64,000 nt of DNA, taken from positions 80,178,923 to 80,242,922 of the forward strand of contig NC_044278.2 of assembly GCF_004027225.2 (NCBI RefSeq), given 5' to 3'. Origin of the DNA: Strigops habroptila. Lineage: Eukaryota; Chordata; Aves; Psittaciformes; Psittacidae. A model generated the notes under the pieces. That model made no database searches and was not told the DNA's origin. It worked only from the letters and a program-made list of their open reading frames with translations. Positions 62,490 through 64,000 of the stretch are shown in pieces (the stretch's first letter is position 1; each line of letters opens with the position of its first letter). The translations under genes and the position numbers were made by a program.

Positions 62490-63903
62490 TAAGGTGCCTC
62501 TATACAAACGCCCGTAGTATGGGGAACAAGCAAGAGGAATTAGAGATGTGTGCAAGGCTACGGGAATATGATGTCATTGGTATCACAGAAACATGGTGGG
62601 ATGGCTCCTATGACTGGAGTGTCGGAATGGAAGGTTACAGGCTGTTTAGAAAAGACAGGCCAGGCAGACGGGGAGAGGATGTTGCTATCTATGTCAGTGA
62701 TAGGCTAGAGAGTATGGAACTCTGTCTGGGGACGGGTGATGAGTTAGAAGAGTGTTTGTGGGTCAGGATCAAAGGGAGAACAGCAATGGGGGACATTACG
62801 GTGGGGATCTGTTACAGGCCGCCTGCTCAAGAGGACTCTGTGGATGAAGCGCTCTACAGACAGATAGGAGCAGCCTCACGCTCGCAGGCCCTTGTCCTCA
62901 TGGGGGACTTCAACCATCCTGACATCTGTTGGAGGGACGGTACGGCCCGGCACAAGCAATCCAGGAGGTTCCTCGATTGTGTGGAAGACAACTTCCTCTT
63001 TCAAGCAATAGAGGAGCCGACAAGGAGAGGTGCCATGCTGGACCTCATGCTCACCAACAGGGAGGGACTGGTTGGAAATGTGATGCTCCAGGGCAGCCTT
63101 GGCTGCAGTGATCATGAGATGGTTGAGTTTGAGATCCTCCGGACAGTGAGAAGAGCATGCAGCAAGCTCACTGCCCTGGACTTCAAGAAAGCAGACTTTG
63201 GCCTCTTCAGGAACCTCCTTAGTAAGGTTCCATGGGATATAGTCCTAGAGGGCAGGGGGCCCAAGACTGCTGGTCGATATTCAAGGATTACCTGCTACAT
63301 GCTCAGGAGTGTTGCATCCCAACTAGAAGAAGGTGCAGCAAGAGGGCCAGGAGACCTCCATGGATGGACAAGGAGCTGCTGAGGAAACTTAGAGGGGAAA
63401 AAAGAAGCTTATAGAAGGTGGAAGCGAGGACAGGCGGCCTGGGAAGAATATAGGAGCATTGCCCGGGAAGCTAGGGACCAGGTTAGGAAGGCTAAGGCCC
63501 AGCTAGAATTAAGTTTGGCAAGGGATGTAAAAGATAACAGGAAAGGATTCTACAGGTATGTAGCAAACAAAAGACAGACTAGGGACAATGTGGGCCCTCT
63601 CCGGAAGCTATCGGGAGAACTGGCTACCATAGATTTGGAGAAGGCTGAGGTTCTTAATGACTTCTTTGCCTCAGTCTTCACTAGCAAATGCTCCGACCAC
63701 ACCACGAAAGTCTTGGAAAGCAAATGCAGGGACTGTGAAAATGAAGACCTTAGGCCCACTGTAGGAGAGATCAGGTTCGAGACCATCTTAAGAACCTGAA
63801 CGTGCACAAGTCCATGGGACCTGATGAAATCCATCGACGGGTCCTGAAGGAGCTGGCGAATGAAGTTGCTAAACCACTGTCCATCATATTTGAAAAATCC
63901 TAG
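62490..63903 (+). pseudogene. CR1 ORF2 (endonuclease and start of reverse transcriptase), frameshifted
   Basis: The N-terminal part is an apurinic-type endonuclease. Visible catalytic motifs are YTNARS just before the Met at 62519, ITETWWD, MGDFNHPD and CSDHEMVEF. The frame is open from 62519 to 63382. Family similarity jumps to another frame near 63255-63300 (around a run of Gs), returns after a stop at 63414 to the frame open over 63515-63799, and shifts again before 63793. There the reverse-transcriptase start is seen ([19 protein letters not shown]), followed by an in-frame TAG at 63901. The element cannot make a working protein from this copy. Confidence 0.88.
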
Positions 63904-64000
63904 CAGTCAGGTGAAGTTCCTGATGACTGGAAGAAGGGTAATATAACCCCCATTTTCAAGAAGGGGAAGGTGGAAGACCCAGGAAACTACAGACCAGTCA

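Larger units (their letters stand above)
61016..64000 (+). mobile_element. CR1 LINE, 5' half, degraded, truncated by window edge
   Basis: A plus-strand CR1 non-LTR retrotransposon, antisense to SCEL, starting with a GC-rich 5' leader at about 61016 (a sharp rise from AT-rich intron) and running off the right edge. It holds ORF1 (from about 61279) and the ORF2 endonuclease and start of reverse transcriptase (from about 62490). Most genomic CR1 copies are cut at the 5' end, so a copy that keeps the leader and ORF1 is unusual. It is not functional: ORF1 ends early and ORF2 has at least three frameshifts and an internal stop. The left boundary is judged from composition and is accurate to perhaps 20 bases. 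Confidence 0.9.

Overview
The window is vertebrate nuclear DNA, almost certainly from a neognath bird. It is AT-rich and intron-dominated. It carries many CR1 LINE fragments with the avian CR1 3' end (short tandem copies of attctatg), a solo ERV-type LTR of a family common in birds, and two split genes in an order known from other amniotes. Nothing bacterial or viral is present, and I found no RNA genes, CRISPR arrays or operons.

Two genes lie head-to-tail on the minus strand. SCEL (sciellin, a cornified-envelope precursor with short repeats and a C-terminal LIM domain) runs from beyond the right edge down to about 27.6 kb. SLAIN1 (a microtubule plus-end protein) starts in a CpG island at about 15-16 kb and runs off the left edge. 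The same order and orientation, SCEL then SLAIN1, exists in human 13q22. I found the exons by reading the minus strand for acceptor, open frame and donor with a constant phase. Thirteen SCEL exons join without a phase conflict, and a terminal exon is proposed. SLAIN1 exons 1 and 2 are clear; the rest lies outside.

Layout: 1-11711 SLAIN1 intron 2 (two CR1 tails and one unidentified GC-richer block); 11712-11851 SLAIN1 exon 2; 11852-15027 intron 1 with a CpG-richer patch near 12.6 kb; 15028-15515 SLAIN1 exon 1; 14.9-15.95 kb CpG island/promoter; 16.2-27.6 kb intergenic (one CR1, one solo LTR, homopolymers); 27.6-28.7 kb SCEL 3' end; 28.6-33.1 kb LIM-domain exons and linker; 36.5-41.3 kb linker and sciellin-repeat exons; 41.3-52.6 kb a long intron with decayed repeat-exon candidates; 52.6-60.1 kb N-terminal and central SCEL exons; 61.0-64.0 kb the 5' half of a long but dead CR1 element on the plus strand, antisense to SCEL.

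I see no novel multi-gene system. The most interesting points concern SCEL: few readable sciellin repeats compared with human, a repeat exon that has lost its donor, a GC-AG intron, a footprint of local duplication among the repeat exons, a CR1 insertion about 30 bp from a splice acceptor, and an LTR remnant nested in a CR1 tail.
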